Shown in pieces: positions 43,008 through 53,717 of a stretch of 64,000 nucleotides of DNA (the stretch's first letter is position 1; each line of letters begins with the position of its first letter). Made by a program: the position numbers and the translations under genes. This stretch comes from Spartobacteria bacterium LR76 (GTDB taxonomy: Bacteria > Verrucomicrobiota > Verrucomicrobiia > Chthoniobacterales > Terrimicrobiaceae). The notes beneath the pieces are model-generated. The model was not told where the DNA came from, searched no databases, and saw only the letters and a program-made list of their open reading frames with translations. The stretch spans positions 556,581-620,580 of the forward strand of contig QAYZ01000013.1 in NCBI GenBank assembly GCA_003054655.1. The letters run 5' to 3'.

Positions 43008-44246
43008 CTACCACTTCATCGCGGCGAAGCGGCGGGCGGCCTCCTCGGCCTTGACGCGGCTGTTGAAGGCGGAGATGCGGAAGTATCCCTCGCCCGCGTT
43101 GCCAAAGCCGCTGCCGGGGGTGATGACGATGTTGGCCTCGTTGAGCACGCGGTCAAAGATGTCCCAGCTCGTCGCGCCCTGCGGGCCGCGCACCCAGATG
43201 TAGGGTGCATTGACTCCGCCAAAGACGGTCAGCCCCGCGCCGCTCACGGCCTCGCGGAGGATCTTCGCATTGCCCATGTAGTGGGAGACGAGCGCGGCCA
43301 CCTCGGCCTTGCCCTCGCTGGAGTAGAGCGCCTCGGCGGCGCGCTGGGTGACGTAGGACACGCCGTTGAATTTCGTGCTGAACCGGCGGTTCCACAGCGG
43401 ATGCAGCGGGCGCTTCTCGCCGTCGGCGGTGGTGCAGAGCAGTTCCTTCGGCAGGACGGTGAAAGCGCAGCGCACGCCGGTGAATCCGCCGTTCTTCGAA
43501 AAGCTGCGGAACTCGATCGCGCACTGGCGCGCACCGGGGATCTCGTAGATCGAGCGCGGCACGCCGGGCTCGGTGATGTAGGCCTCGTAGGCGGCGTCGT
43601 AGAGCAGGATGGCGTCGTTGGCCAGGGCGTAGGCGACCCACTTTTCCAGGCGCTCGCGGGTGGCCACGGCTCCGGTCGGGTTGTTGGGCGAGCAGAGATA
43701 GACGAGGTCGACCTTCTCCGTCGGCACGTCGGGCATGAAGCCATTCTCCGCCGTACACGGGAGGTAGACGAGGCCCTCGTAGAACCCGGCGTCGCTGGCC
43801 GCGCCGGTGTGACCCGCCATGACATTCGTGTCGACATAGACCGGGTAGACCGGGTCCATCACGGCGATGCGGTTCTCGTGGCCGAGCACATCGAGGATGT
43901 TGGCGCAGTCGCACTTCGATCCGTCGGAGACAAAGATTTCATCGTCGGCGACATCGAGGCCGCGCGAGCGGTAGTCGTTTTCCGCGATGGCCTTGCGCAG
44001 GAACTCATAGCCCTGCTCGGGGCCGTAGCCGCGGAAGTGCTCGCTGGTGCCGAGCTCGTCGACCGCCTTGTGCATGGCCTCGCGCACGGCGAGCGGGAGC
44101 GGCTCGGTGACGTCGCCGATGCCGCAGCGAATGAGCCGGGCGGCCGCCTCGGGATTGGCGTCGGTGAAGGCCTTCACGCGGCGATTGATCTCCGGGAAGA
44201 GGTAGCCGGCCTTGAGCTTCAGGTAGTGCGAGTTGAGGTGAGCCAT
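43008..44246 (-). CDS. dapL: LL-diaminopimelate aminotransferase
   Basis: A 412-residue class I/II PLP aminotransferase converting tetrahydrodipicolinate directly to LL-diaminopimelate, the short route to lysine and peptidoglycan used by Chlamydiae, Verrucomicrobiota and plants. It shows the DapL start [48 protein letters not shown] and the PLP-lysine region [19 protein letters not shown]. Length fits (about 410). Single gene with its own terminator. Confidence 0.95.
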   Translation of the reverse strand: MAHLNSHYLKLKAGYLFPEINRRVKAFTDANPEAAARLIRCGIGDVTEPLPLAVREAMHKAVDELGTSEHFRGYGPEQGYEFLRKAIAENDYRSRGLDVADDEIFVSDGSKCDCANILDVLGHENRIAVMDPVYPVYVDTNVMAGHTGAASDAGFYEGLVYLPCTAENGFMPDVPTEKVDLVYLCSPNNPTGAVATRERLEKWVAYALANDAILLYDAAYEAYITEPGVPRSIYEIPGARQCAIEFRSFSKNGGFTGVRCAFTVLPKELLCTTADGEKRPLHPLWNRRFSTKFNGVSYVTQRAAEALYSSEGKAEVAALVSHYMGNAKILREAVSGAGLTVFGGVNAPYIWVRGPQGATSWDIFDRVLNEANIVITPGSGFGNAGEGYFRISAFNSRVKAEEAARRFAAMKW

Positions 44247-44303
44247 ACGGGAAAAACGAGAGGTAATGCCATGTTCCGCCGGGTGGCGGGAAGGGAAAAA
44301 ATG

Positions 44304-44840
44304 CTAGCGGCTGCCCCCGGCGATTTCCAGATATTGCTCGCGGAAGAGGACCCACGTGTCGTTTTCGTCCTCCTCGGAGTTGCGCCGGGCGATGTTGAGC
44401 GTGATCTGCAGCTCCTTCAATCCGCGCTCGAACTGGTTGCGCTCCGGCGGGTGCGTCATGTCGAGGTGCCGCCGCAGCTCGGGCGTCGTCATGGGGTCAA
44501 ACTTCAACGCGTGGTAGATGCGCTGGGCCACCGCGCTGCATTCGCGCACGGGCCGGTGGTGCTGCGGGTAGTGTTCGCGCAGCCGCGCCATGCTCATAAG
44601 AACGGCCTTGCCGCCCTTCACCTTCCCGTAAAAAATCTCGTCGGGATGCCGCGCGGGCAGGAGGTTTTTCCACGTCCACACGGCATTGACCTTCTGCCCC
44701 CACCCGCGCTCGCCGGGCTGGCGGCCGGGCAGGTCGACGGCGTCCCAGAGCGAATGCCCCTCGACGTCGGCAAAGATGCCGCAGATGCCCACCCTCTTCA
44801 CAAAGGCGCGGGCCTGGGCAAAGGTGCGGATGCCTGCCAT
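44304..44840 (-). CDS. Conserved protein, possibly AlkZ-related winged-helix type
   Basis: A 178-residue basic protein with IRTFAQARAFVKRVGICGIFAD, LWDAVDLPGRQPGERGWGQK and a helical C-terminal region (TTPELRRHLDMTHPPERNQF) that looks like a winged-helix segment. The layout recalls proteins annotated as AlkZ-related (DNA glycosylase superfamily HTH), but the match is from memory and the catalytic QxQ motif is not seen. It ends in a Gly/Arg tail and starts 9 bases after the NYN gene on the same strand, so the two are probably cotranscribed. Confidence 0.5.
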   Translation of the reverse strand: MAGIRTFAQARAFVKRVGICGIFADVEGHSLWDAVDLPGRQPGERGWGQKVNAVWTWKNLLPARHPDEIFYGKVKGGKAVLMSMARLREHYPQHHRPVRECSAVAQRIYHALKFDPMTTPELRRHLDMTHPPERNQFERGLKELQITLNIARRNSEEDENDTWVLFREQYLEIAGGSR

Positions 44841-44849
44841 GGCGCGCGC

Positions 44850-45662
44850 TCAGCCCTCGCGCACGAGGCGCACGCCGTAGTTGTTGCTCGCCTTGCCCTC
44901 GGTATCGAGGTCGACGAGGCGCGCGGCCTTGGCGGCCTTGAGGAGTTCGTTGAAGGAGCTGAACCCATGCGCCCGCTCGCTGAAGCCGGGGTTGAGGCGC
45001 TTGAGCGCGGGCTTCACCATCGACGCGTAGATCGGGTCGTCGCCGCGCTCCTCGGTGAGCGCCTCCATCGTGCTCACGAGCTGCTCAAAGGCCTGCTCCT
45101 TCGTCGGCCCCTCGTTCACGGCGGGCTTCTCCTGCGGCTTGGCGGCGGGCTTCTGCGCCCTCGGGCGCTGCTGCTGCTTCCTGCGCCGGGCAAAGTCGTC
45201 GTAGTAGAGAAATTCGTCGCAGTTGTTGATGAAGAGATCGGAGCTGGATTTCTTCACGCCCACGCCGATGACGGTCTTATTGTTCTCGCGGAGCTTCGAG
45301 ACGAGCGGCGAAAAATCCGAGTCGCCGCTCACGATCACAAACGTGTCGAGGTGCGGCTTGGTGTAGCAGAGGTCGAGCGCATCGACGACCATGCGGATGT
45401 CGGCGGAGTTCTTGCCCGACTGGCGCACGTGCGGGATCTCGATCAGCTCAAAGGCCTCCTCGTGCAGATCGCGCTTGAACTCCTTGTAGCGGTCAAAATC
45501 GCAATACGCCTTCTTCACCACGATATGCCCGCGCAGCAGGAGGCGCTCGTTGACGAGCTTCATGCTGAACTTCTCAAACGCCGCCTCCTTCGCGCCGAGC
45601 GCGACATTTTCCAAATCAAGAAACACAGCCATCGTGGCATCCGGTGTCGTGGAGTCGCTCAT
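44850..45662 (-). CDS. NYN (PIN-like) ribonuclease-domain protein with C-terminal LOTUS/OST-HTH domain
   Basis: A 270-residue protein. Residues about 10-160 form a NYN/LabA-like domain with acidic catalytic residues in VFLDLENVALG, SADIRMVVDALDL and VSGDSDFSPLVSKLRE. A basic, Gln/Lys/Pro-rich linker follows, then a C-terminal LOTUS/OST-HTH-like domain (TKEQAFEQLVSTMEAL, then NPGFSERAHGFSSFNELLK). Such proteins are RNases or RNA-binding factors. A role in RNA turnover is inferred. It is the first gene of the pair with the preceding entry. Confidence 0.85.
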   Translation of the reverse strand: MSDSTTPDATMAVFLDLENVALGAKEAAFEKFSMKLVNERLLLRGHIVVKKAYCDFDRYKEFKRDLHEEAFELIEIPHVRQSGKNSADIRMVVDALDLCYTKPHLDTFVIVSGDSDFSPLVSKLRENNKTVIGVGVKKSSSDLFINNCDEFLYYDDFARRRKQQQRPRAQKPAAKPQEKPAVNEGPTKEQAFEQLVSTMEALTEERGDDPIYASMVKPALKRLNPGFSERAHGFSSFNELLKAAKAARLVDLDTEGKASNNYGVRLVREG

Positions 45663-45775
45663 GCCGAGATTTTACGCCAGGTTTCCGCCTTGGCGATCAA
45701 AAGCTTGGCGGGCGGCTGCGACGCTCCGGCGGGATGAATTTGCCAAGCCTCTGCGTTCCTGCTCTAAGCTTAGCC

Positions 45776-46303
45776 ATGCCTCTCTCCCGCGTCCTCCTCG
45801 CTGCGTGCGCCCTCCCGCTCATGTTACATGCGCAGTCCGCCGATCCGGCCAAACCTTTCAGCTATGCGGATACCGTGGCTTTGGTGAAAGAGCGGGCCCT
45901 GTCGCCCGAGCAACGGCGCGCCGCGAATCCCAATAATGGACGCCCGGTGATACACTTCAACGACCCGGCTCAAGGAGAGAAAACGGAACCCGCTCCATCG
46001 GAGAGAATCTATGTCGCCGGCCCGACACAGACGGATGAGATTTACTTCTCCAACGGTAAGGAAGTCCAAAAGAGCGTCCCGTACTGCTACATCCTCGAGA
46101 CTGCCGCCGTGCGAAATCCCAGCAACTTATGGCCGATTGTTCTGGACGGCCACAATGTCAACGAGGAGCGCTTTCAACTGCTCCTCTATCGCGCCGACCA
46201 GAACGAGCCAGCCTTCAAGCTGGTAGGAAAATACGAGGAAATCAAAAACTCGCAGTTCCCTTTCAAGAACGGCGACCTCATTGTCGTTTCGGTTATTCGG
46301 TAG
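45776..46303 (+). CDS. Small secreted protein, first of a tandem pair
   Basis: A 175-residue protein with a Sec signal peptide (SRVLLAACALPLMLHAQS, cleavage after HAQS). The mature part contains KPFSYADTVALVKERA, IYVAGPTQTDEIYF, RNPSNLWPIVLDG and a C-terminal FPFKNGDLIVVSVIR. The order IYVxG ... QLLLY ... F-x-x-GD-I/V-V-V resembles the SLBB beta-grasp domain of polysaccharide-export proteins, though too loosely to assign. I start at ATG 45776 because the signal peptide begins there; upstream codons overlap the region before the NYN gene. Confidence 0.65.
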   Translation: MPLSRVLLAACALPLMLHAQSADPAKPFSYADTVALVKERALSPEQRRAANPNNGRPVIHFNDPAQGEKTEPAPSERIYVAGPTQTDEIYFSNGKEVQKSVPYCYILETAAVRNPSNLWPIVLDGHNVNEERFQLLLYRADQNEPAFKLVGKYEEIKNSQFPFKNGDLIVVSVIR

Positions 46304-46387
46304 TTTAGAACCATGAATCCGTCCTTCGTCATTCCAGGAACAGCCAAACTTTGTCAGAGATATTAAGCTTTGCTTATATTCATAACC

Positions 46388-46852
46388 ATGGGCCTCCGTT
46401 CTCTCCTTCTAGCCACCCTGATGATTCCGATCTTCGCAAGTGCGCAGATTTTCAACGATCCCACGAATCCCTTTAACTACGCCGGAGCAGTCGCTTTGGT
46501 GAAGGAGCGTGGACCTGCTCCAGACCCTCGGCTCAATGAATGCATTTATGTACTCGGTCCGGAGCGCCTCGCGGAAACACAGATCATCGAGGGTAAGGAA
46601 ACTCGCTTGAACATGCCGTATTGCCGGGCTTTTCCGGCTGTCCAGGTCAGAAATCCGCAAGGAATTTTTGATTTCGTACGGGTGAACGATTCGAATCAGA
46701 TTCAACTGCTGATTTACCACGCCAACCAATCCCAACCAGCAGCCAAGATCGAGGGGCCAGCTCCCGAAGTAAGACTGTCACAATTTCCGCTTAAGTCGGG
46801 AGACGTCGTTGTCATTACCGAGAACAGCAGACAATCATCGGCCAAAAAGTAG
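46388..46852 (+). CDS. Small secreted protein, second of a tandem pair
   Basis: A 154-residue paralogue of the preceding gene with a signal peptide (LLLATLMIPIFASAQ). Shared segments are NPFNYAGAVALVKERG, IYVLGPERLAETQ, VQVRNPQGI, IQLLIYHANQ and the end LSQFPLKSGDVVVITE. It lacks the 25-residue insertion of its neighbour. Tandem duplication is clear. Location in the periplasm or outside is inferred. Function unknown. ATG 46388 is chosen over the upstream codon 46370. Confidence 0.65.
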   Translation: MGLRSLLLATLMIPIFASAQIFNDPTNPFNYAGAVALVKERGPAPDPRLNECIYVLGPERLAETQIIEGKETRLNMPYCRAFPAVQVRNPQGIFDFVRVNDSNQIQLLIYHANQSQPAAKIEGPAPEVRLSQFPLKSGDVVVITENSRQSSAKK

Positions 46853-46955
46853 AATACCCCCCAATCGTGTTTGGTTGTCACTGGTCACGAGAGATCGTTG
46901 CCTTGATGTTGAGCCAAGACATGAGTATGCGCCATCTACTCCTAGATTCAGTGAT

Positions 46956-47393
46956 CTAGGAAAGCTCCTCTGCGAGTTCCACGAGGATGCCCTCGGGGCC
47001 GCGGAGGCAGCAGAGTTTGTAGACGCCCTTGTAATTCACGATCTCGCCGAGGAGCGTCGCGCCCTTTTGCTGGAGCCGGGCGGCGGTGGCCTCGACGTCG
47101 TCGACCACGAAGGCGACATGGCGCAGGCCGGGGGCGTTGAGTTGCGTTTGCCGGATGCCTTCCTCCGACACCGGGCGCTCGAACTGGATGATCTCGAGCG
47201 TCGCCTCGCCGTCGGGCGTCGTCATCATGACCATGGCGCATTTTGCATCCTTCAGGCCGATGATGCGGTCCACCCAGTCGCCCTCGATGACGGCATCCGC
47301 CGCCACCTCCATGCCAAAGTGCACGAAGAAATCCCGGACAGTCTTGAGATCCTCGACCACGAGACCCACATGATCGATGCGCCGGATCGCCAT
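46956..47393 (-). CDS. VOC-family (glyoxalase/bleomycin-resistance-type) protein
   Basis: A 145-residue protein with two beta-alpha-beta-beta-beta modules: RRIDHVGLVVEDLKTVRDFF at the start and LRHVAFVVDDVEATAARLQQKG in the second half, with a final RGPEGILVELAEE. Potential metal ligands are the His and Glu in DHV, LEIIQFE, RHVAF and VELAE. The fold fits lactoylglutathione lyase or methylmalonyl-CoA epimerase relatives; the substrate is not evident. Single gene downstream of blaR1. Confidence 0.8.
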   Translation of the reverse strand: MAIRRIDHVGLVVEDLKTVRDFFVHFGMEVAADAVIEGDWVDRIIGLKDAKCAMVMMTTPDGEATLEIIQFERPVSEEGIRQTQLNAPGLRHVAFVVDDVEATAARLQQKGATLLGEIVNYKGVYKLCCLRGPEGILVELAEELS

Positions 47394-47449
47394 GGGAGAA
47401 GCCTACGAGCTCCGCGCGTGCGGTCAAGGCCGGACGCGGCAATACCCGC

Positions 47450-48760
47450 CTACCTCGGCTTGATGTAATACCCCGACGCCTTCCATGTGCCGCCCTCCTC
47501 GACGAAGGTCACGGTCTCCAGGGCAAACTTCAGGTTTTCAAACGAGGTCTCGAACTGCGCGATGACGAAGTTGCCCTTGATCGCGCCTTTCGGGCCGGGC
47601 ACCTCGGTCTGTTGCAGGGCGGAGGCGAGCTTGCGCTCTTTCATCGCGCCGAGCGGAGCACGCACGGCTTTCAGCGATGCGACCAATTGAGCCTCCGTCA
47701 CGGCTTTCTGAAAATCGGTGGATGCGTCTTTCCAGCTCTCGGCATATTTCCCGGCATCGATGCCGCCGAGCCACGTCTCCATGGCGGCGACGGCCTGGTC
47801 CTTGGGGCTTTCGGCGTGGCCGGGTTGCAGGGTCGCGATGCCGCCGAGGATCACGGCGACGAGGGCGGTGAGGAGCATTCTGGGTTTGCGATGCTGGGTT
47901 TTCATAATCCGGTCGATCCTCCGCCGCAGGTGGCGGAAGCTCTCGCCGATCCCGGCGAGGTTGGGAGCCAACGAACTTTCAGCGGCCATGCCGAGCAGGG
48001 TCTCGACATAGGCCCGGGACGCGCGCGTGCGATCATCTGCCTGCACCGCCGCCTCGTCGGCCGCCTCCTCCCGGCAGCGAATCCACTCGCGATGCAGGAA
48101 GTACGCAGCGGGGTTGAACCAATGCACACAGCGGACAAGGGCAAACACCCAGCCCGCCGCGATGTCGGCGGCGCGGACATGGGCGAGTTCGTGGCGCAGG
48201 ACATGGCGGAGCGAGTCCTCACTCGCCTCGCGGGCAAAAGAAGCTGGCAGCAACAGGCGCGGGCGCAGCCAGCCCAGCACGGCGGGCGCGGGGATTTTTT
48301 CGTCCACGATGAGCCCGATGGGAATCGTAACGCCCAGGGAGGCCTTACACTCCTCCATCGCGTCAAGGAGGCGGCTGTCGGTACACAGGCGATGCCGCTG
48401 CCAGGCCGAGAGAAAGACAGCGGACCGCCCGACCACAAGCCCGACCGAAACAAGGAAGCCGACCAGCCAGCCAATTTGCAGCACTGGCACTGCCTCGTGC
48501 ACCGTCCGGCTCGCCCTGGACGCGACGGACTCCACCGGAGCATAATGGAGGGCCGGACTGGTGGTCATCGCCGCGGGCGTGTCCCATCCCCACAGCCCCA
48601 GATGCGGCGTGCGCACGGGGCAGAGGAAGACCAGCGCCGCCACGAGCCACCACATCCGCAGCGCACCCGAGCGCGAGGAGCGCCGGAGCATCAGGCTGAG
48701 GACAAACACCAGCACCACGGCCAGCGTCCCACGCAGGGTGAGGTCAATGAGCGTCATCAT
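47450..48760 (-). CDS. BlaR1/MecR1-type M56 membrane metallopeptidase with DUF4019-like C-terminal domain
   Basis: A 436-residue protein with three to four membrane helices in the first 130 residues, an M56 peptidase domain with the zinc motif HELAH (LRHVLRHELAHV), FNPAAYFLHREWIR and a further helix (LLTALVAVILGGIA). The C-terminal 110 residues (MGTWLGGIDAGKYAESWKDA pattern, seen as AMETWLGGIDAGKYAESW) look like DUF4019, not a penicillin-binding sensor. It should cleave or signal to BlaI when triggered, but the signal is not a beta-lactam by this evidence. The gene overlaps blaI by 17 bases. Confidence 0.85.
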   Translation of the reverse strand: MMTLIDLTLRGTLAVVLVFVLSLMLRRSSRSGALRMWWLVAALVFLCPVRTPHLGLWGWDTPAAMTTSPALHYAPVESVASRASRTVHEAVPVLQIGWLVGFLVSVGLVVGRSAVFLSAWQRHRLCTDSRLLDAMEECKASLGVTIPIGLIVDEKIPAPAVLGWLRPRLLLPASFAREASEDSLRHVLRHELAHVRAADIAAGWVFALVRCVHWFNPAAYFLHREWIRCREEAADEAAVQADDRTRASRAYVETLLGMAAESSLAPNLAGIGESFRHLRRRIDRIMKTQHRKPRMLLTALVAVILGGIATLQPGHAESPKDQAVAAMETWLGGIDAGKYAESWKDASTDFQKAVTEAQLVASLKAVRAPLGAMKERKLASALQQTEVPGPKGAIKGNFVIAQFETSFENLKFALETVTFVEEGGTWKASGYYIKPR

Positions 48761-49115
48761 GCCGGTCCAGCAGCCGACGCAATTCCGCCAGCTCCGCCTC
48801 CGTCAGTTTTTGGTTCTCCAGGAAATGCGCCACCAGCGGCACCGGCGAGGAACCGCCAAAGACCCGGCGAAGGAAATTCACCGCCTCGCGCTGCTGGCAC
48901 TCGGTTCGCTGCACGGCAGGGAAATAGGTGTAGTGCCGCTCCGTCTGTTCATGCCGGAGGGCCTTTTTCTTCAAGAGGCGGTTGAGGAGCGTCTTCACTG
49001 TCGCCTCCGTCCAGCCGGTGCTTTTCAGGGCGAGGGCAACCTCCCGGCCATTGCGGCCCGGATGCTCCCACAGCACCTCCATCACCTGCCATTCCGCCTC
49101 GGAAATCTGGATCAT
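48744..49115 (-). CDS. BlaI/MecI-type transcriptional repressor
   Basis: A 123-residue winged-helix repressor (EWQVMEVLWEHPGRNGREVALAL, then WTEATVKTLLNRLLKKKAL) with a C-terminal dimerisation helix (LTEAELAELRRLLDR). In BlaI/BlaR1 pairs, BlaR1 triggers loss of BlaI and so relieves repression. Its start codon overlaps one of two BlaI-like operators, which points to autoregulation and a very short or absent mRNA leader. No Shine-Dalgarno sequence is present. The next gene downstream is the M56 peptidase. Confidence 0.9.
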   Translation of the reverse strand: MIQISEAEWQVMEVLWEHPGRNGREVALALKSTGWTEATVKTLLNRLLKKKALRHEQTERHYTYFPAVQRTECQQREAVNFLRRVFGGSSPVPLVAHFLENQKLTEAELAELRRLLDRHDDAH

Positions 49116-49153
49116 TTACATCTGTAAATAGCCAACCGTTTACAGATGTAAAT
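49114..49153 (-). promoter_or_regulatory. Twin BlaI-type operators
   Basis: Site 1 (49115-49128, TTTACATCTGTAAA) and site 2 (49139-49152, TTTACAGATGTAAA) are each dyads of TTTACA/TGTAAA, matching the TACA...TGTA pattern bound by BlaI-type repressors. Their centres are 24 bases apart. Site 1 overlaps the ATG of blaI. On the minus strand TTTACA followed 16 bases later by TATTTA would place the transcription start close to the ATG. Confidence 0.7.
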
Positions 49154-49168
49154 GATAATCCGCAAAAG

Positions 49169-49204
49169 AAAGGGGGACGCCAGGATGTCCCAGCGTCCCC
49201 CTTT
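49169..49204 (-). terminator. Terminator hairpin downstream of the phosphatase-glyA gene
   Basis: AAAGGGGGACGC (49169-49180) and GCGTCCCCCTTT (49193-49204) form a 12-base stem with a 12-base loop, flanked by an A-rich and a T-rich side, so it can work in both directions. It sits about 14 bases behind the glyA stop on the minus strand. Confidence 0.8.
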
Positions 49205-49217
49205 TGAAGGGAAAGGC

Positions 49218-50921
<1,704 letters not shown>

Positions 50922-51070
50922 CGAGAAGGGTACAAGTTGAAATCCACCCGGGGCTAAAGTCAATCGCAGGCGGCAGGTTTGATGAAATCTCGCCCCCGGC
51001 GCTTCCCTCGGGGCGACGCGAGAACCTGCTTGTGCCGGGACGGTTGCAAGGCTATCTACCGAGTGCCCGA

Positions 51071-52045
51071 ATGAGTGAAGCTGCCCAGAAATGCCCCTCT
51101 CTGGTTACCGCCTGGAGGGTGGCCTACATCCTGACCGGCTGCCGCGAAGGCGCAGCCAAGGTCTTCCAGGAGTCCGTCGACGAACTCCTGCAGCATCCCG
51201 GCGTGCACAACCGGCACCGGCTGGAAATGCTCTTCTACAGCATCCTGCGGCGGCGCTGCCTGCGCTTCCCCGCCCGGTGCGAACTCGCCAGCCCGCTGGC
51301 GGAGTTGCACACCCTGGGCGAGCCTGACCGCTCCGCCCGCGTGCTCCATGAACTCAATGCCCTCGACGCCGAGGAGATCCAGCACCTGCTGAATATCCGG
51401 AAACTCCCGCCCGCCGCTCCGGAGAATCCGGCGCTGGTCGAGGCCCTGGGTCAGCTCCTCCCGACTCCGGAGGAGGACAGGCAGCTCATCGAGGCGGGCG
51501 AGGCCATCGCGGGCCGCCACGTAAGCAAGAAATTCTCCATTCGCAACCCTGCCTCCATCGCAGTCGGCATCGGCTTCCTCCTCATGGTGGCGGTATTGAC
51601 GTGGAACTTCCTCGGCAAGGCCGGGACCTTCCCCGACGAGGCCATCAAGGTGGCCACGCAGGGCAACAGCGCGGGAGCCGAGCAGTTTGACCCCGTCACG
51701 GAAAAGACGGGCGGGCTGGAGGACTGGTTCATCCTCAAGGGCTTCGACAATTTCCGCCTCCCGCCGGGCTTTGACCAGTTCGACGCCGTGGGCGTGCGCA
51801 TGTTCCGCTACGAGGGCGAGGCCGTCGCCCAGGCGGCAGCGGTGAATGGCGAGGACACCATGTTTTTCTATTCCTTCCCGTCGCAGAAACTCGGCATCGA
51901 CGTGGTGCCGGAGAAGACATGGCGCATCACGGAGGCCGACCGCATGGTGCTGGCCATCCGCGAGGAGGGCGACGTGTGCTTCATGGTCGCCTTCCCCGGC
52001 AAGAAGAAGGACATGGAGGAATTCCTTCGCCGCACGGCGAAGTAA
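51071..52045 (+). CDS. ECF-sigma-like protein with a membrane segment
   Basis: A 324-residue protein. The first 120 residues resemble a worn ECF sigma factor: [21 protein letters not shown] and [16 protein letters not shown] follow the region 2 pattern (L-T-G-x-x-x-A and the Y-x-I-x-R-x helix), and a region-4-like segment reads [19 protein letters not shown] membrane helix lies at about 160-178 ([18 protein letters not shown]) and a beta-rich outer domain follows. This layout suggests a sigma/anti-sigma-like sensor or a degenerate fusion. Start ATG 51071 is chosen. It is unlinked to a clear operon. Function is an inference. Confidence 0.55.
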   Translation: MSEAAQKCPSLVTAWRVAYILTGCREGAAKVFQESVDELLQHPGVHNRHRLEMLFYSILRRRCLRFPARCELASPLAELHTLGEPDRSARVLHELNALDAEEIQHLLNIRKLPPAAPENPALVEALGQLLPTPEEDRQLIEAGEAIAGRHVSKKFSIRNPASIAVGIGFLLMVAVLTWNFLGKAGTFPDEAIKVATQGNSAGAEQFDPVTEKTGGLEDWFILKGFDNFRLPPGFDQFDAVGVRMFRYEGEAVAQAAAVNGEDTMFFYSFPSQKLGIDVVPEKTWRITEADRMVLAIREEGDVCFMVAFPGKKKDMEEFLRRTAK

Positions 52046-52181
52046 GCCGCCGCGCGCCTTCTCGCGCCACCCGCTTTTGCCTGTGCGCTCACCAGTCGGG
52101 CGAGCATCGTCCAACTGGTAGCTGGCCCAATGCTCCAGCGCCCGCCTCTCTCCCGGCGATCGTTCCGTCAGGCCCGGGCAC

Positions 52182-52208
52182 AAAAAAAGACCGGGCTTTG
52201 CGGCCCGG
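52182..52208 (-). terminator. Rho-independent terminator of ahcY
   Basis: CCGGGC (52191-52196) and GCCCGG (52203-52208) form the stem. The seven A bases at 52182-52188 give a seven-U run on the minus strand directly after the hairpin. It lies about 40 bases behind the ahcY stop. Confidence 0.85.
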
Positions 52209-52250
52209 CCTTTCTTCTGAAATTCGCCACCGTTGGGCGGCGGAAATTCC

Positions 52251-53678
52251 TTAGTAGCGGTAGTGCTCCGGCTTGTACGGACCCTCGACCGGCACGCCGA
52301 TGTACTCGGCCTGGGCGGGGGTGAGCGTCGTGAGCTTCACGCCGATCTTCTCGAGGTGCAGGCGGGCGACCTCTTCGTCGAGGCGCTTCGGCAACACGTA
52401 CACGGCGACCTTGTAGGTCTCGCGGTTCTTCCAAAGCTCGAGCTGGGCAAGCGTCTGGTTGGCGAAGCTGTTGCTCATCACGAAGCTCGGGTGCCCCGTG
52501 GCGCAACCGAGGTTCACCAGGCGTCCCTCGGCGAGGAGGAAGATCTCGTGGCCTTCGGGGAAGGTGTACTTGTCGACCTGCGGCTTGATGTTGGTGCGCT
52601 TGATGCCGGCGTAGTTGTTGAGCTTGTCGACCTGGATCTCGTTGTCGAAGTGGCCGATGTTGCAAACCACAGCCTGGTCCTTCATGCGGGCCATGTGCTC
52701 GATGGTGATGACGTCGACGTTACCCGTGGTGGTGACGTAGATGTCGCCCACGCCAAGGGTGTCCTCGACCGTGGTGACCTCGTAGCCTTCCATCGCGGCC
52801 TGGAGGGCGTTGATGGGATCGACCTCGGTGACGATGACGCGCGCACCCTGGCCGCGAAGCGACTGGGCGCAGCCCTTGCCGACATCACCGTAGCCGCAGA
52901 CCACGGCAACCTTGCCGGAAATCATGACGTCGATGGCGCGATTGATACCGTCGATGAGCGAGTGGCGACAGCCGTAGAGGTTGTCGAACTTCGACTTCGT
53001 CACGGAGTCGTTCACGTTGAAGGCCGGGACGAGCAGTTTGCCCTGCTCCTGGAGGCGGTACAGGCGATGCACGCCGGTGGTGGTCTCCTCGGAGACACCG
53101 CGCCAGTTTTTCACGATCTCGTGGAAGATGTTCGGCTGCTCGGCGTGGATGCGCTTGAGGAGGTCCTTGATGACCTTCTCCTCGTGGCTGCCACTCGGGG
53201 AGTTCACCCAATCGTCGCCGTTCTCGAGCTCATAGCCCTTGTGCAGGAGGAGCGTCACGTCGCCGCCGTCGTCGACGACGAGTTCCGGGCCCTTGCCGTC
53301 CGGGTGCGAAACCGCCGCCCAGGTGCAATCCCAGTATTCTTCGAGGCTCTCGCCCTTCCAGGCGTAAACCGGCACGCCAGCCGCCGCGATGGCCGCAGCA
53401 GCGTGATCCTGCGTCGAGAAGATGTTGCAGCTGGCCCAGCGCACGGAGGCGCCGAGGTCGACGAGCGTCTCGATGAGAACGGCCGTCTGGATCGTCATGT
53501 GGAGCGATCCCGTGATGCGCACGCCCGCGAGCGGTTTGTCGGTCGCGTACTTCTTGCGGATCGACATGAGACCCGGCATTTCCTGCTCCGCGATGGAGAT
53601 TTCCTTGCGGCCCCAGTCGGCCAATTTGATGTCGGCGACCTTGTAGGCGTCGGCCGGATTAACAAGCGATGTGGACAT
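52251..53678 (-). CDS. ahcY: Adenosylhomocysteinase
   Basis: A 475-residue NAD-dependent enzyme that hydrolyses S-adenosylhomocysteine to adenosine and homocysteine, part of the methyl cycle. [18 protein letters not shown] is the NAD-binding loop, [14 protein letters not shown] the substrate region and the C-terminus ends in KPEHYRY, as required for function. Length fits bacterial SahH. It follows metK by 39 bases, so the two SAM-cycle genes are cotranscribed. Confidence 0.95.
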   Translation of the reverse strand: MSTSLVNPADAYKVADIKLADWGRKEISIAEQEMPGLMSIRKKYATDKPLAGVRITGSLHMTIQTAVLIETLVDLGASVRWASCNIFSTQDHAAAAIAAAGVPVYAWKGESLEEYWDCTWAAVSHPDGKGPELVVDDGGDVTLLLHKGYELENGDDWVNSPSGSHEEKVIKDLLKRIHAEQPNIFHEIVKNWRGVSEETTTGVHRLYRLQEQGKLLVPAFNVNDSVTKSKFDNLYGCRHSLIDGINRAIDVMISGKVAVVCGYGDVGKGCAQSLRGQGARVIVTEVDPINALQAAMEGYEVTTVEDTLGVGDIYVTTTGNVDVITIEHMARMKDQAVVCNIGHFDNEIQVDKLNNYAGIKRTNIKPQVDKYTFPEGHEIFLLAEGRLVNLGCATGHPSFVMSNSFANQTLAQLELWKNRETYKVAVYVLPKRLDEEVARLHLEKIGVKLTTLTPAQAEYIGVPVEGPYKPEHYRY

Positions 53679-53717
53679 AAAGTTAACGAGTTTTCAGTGG
53701 TTCAGTTTTCAGGCCCC

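Noticed and set aside
43281..45737. An 818-residue plus-strand frame
   Set aside because: It lies opposite dapL and the NYN gene and only reflects their codon bias.
46809..47468. A 219-residue plus-strand frame
   Set aside because: It is antisense to the VOC-family gene, which has a clear fold.
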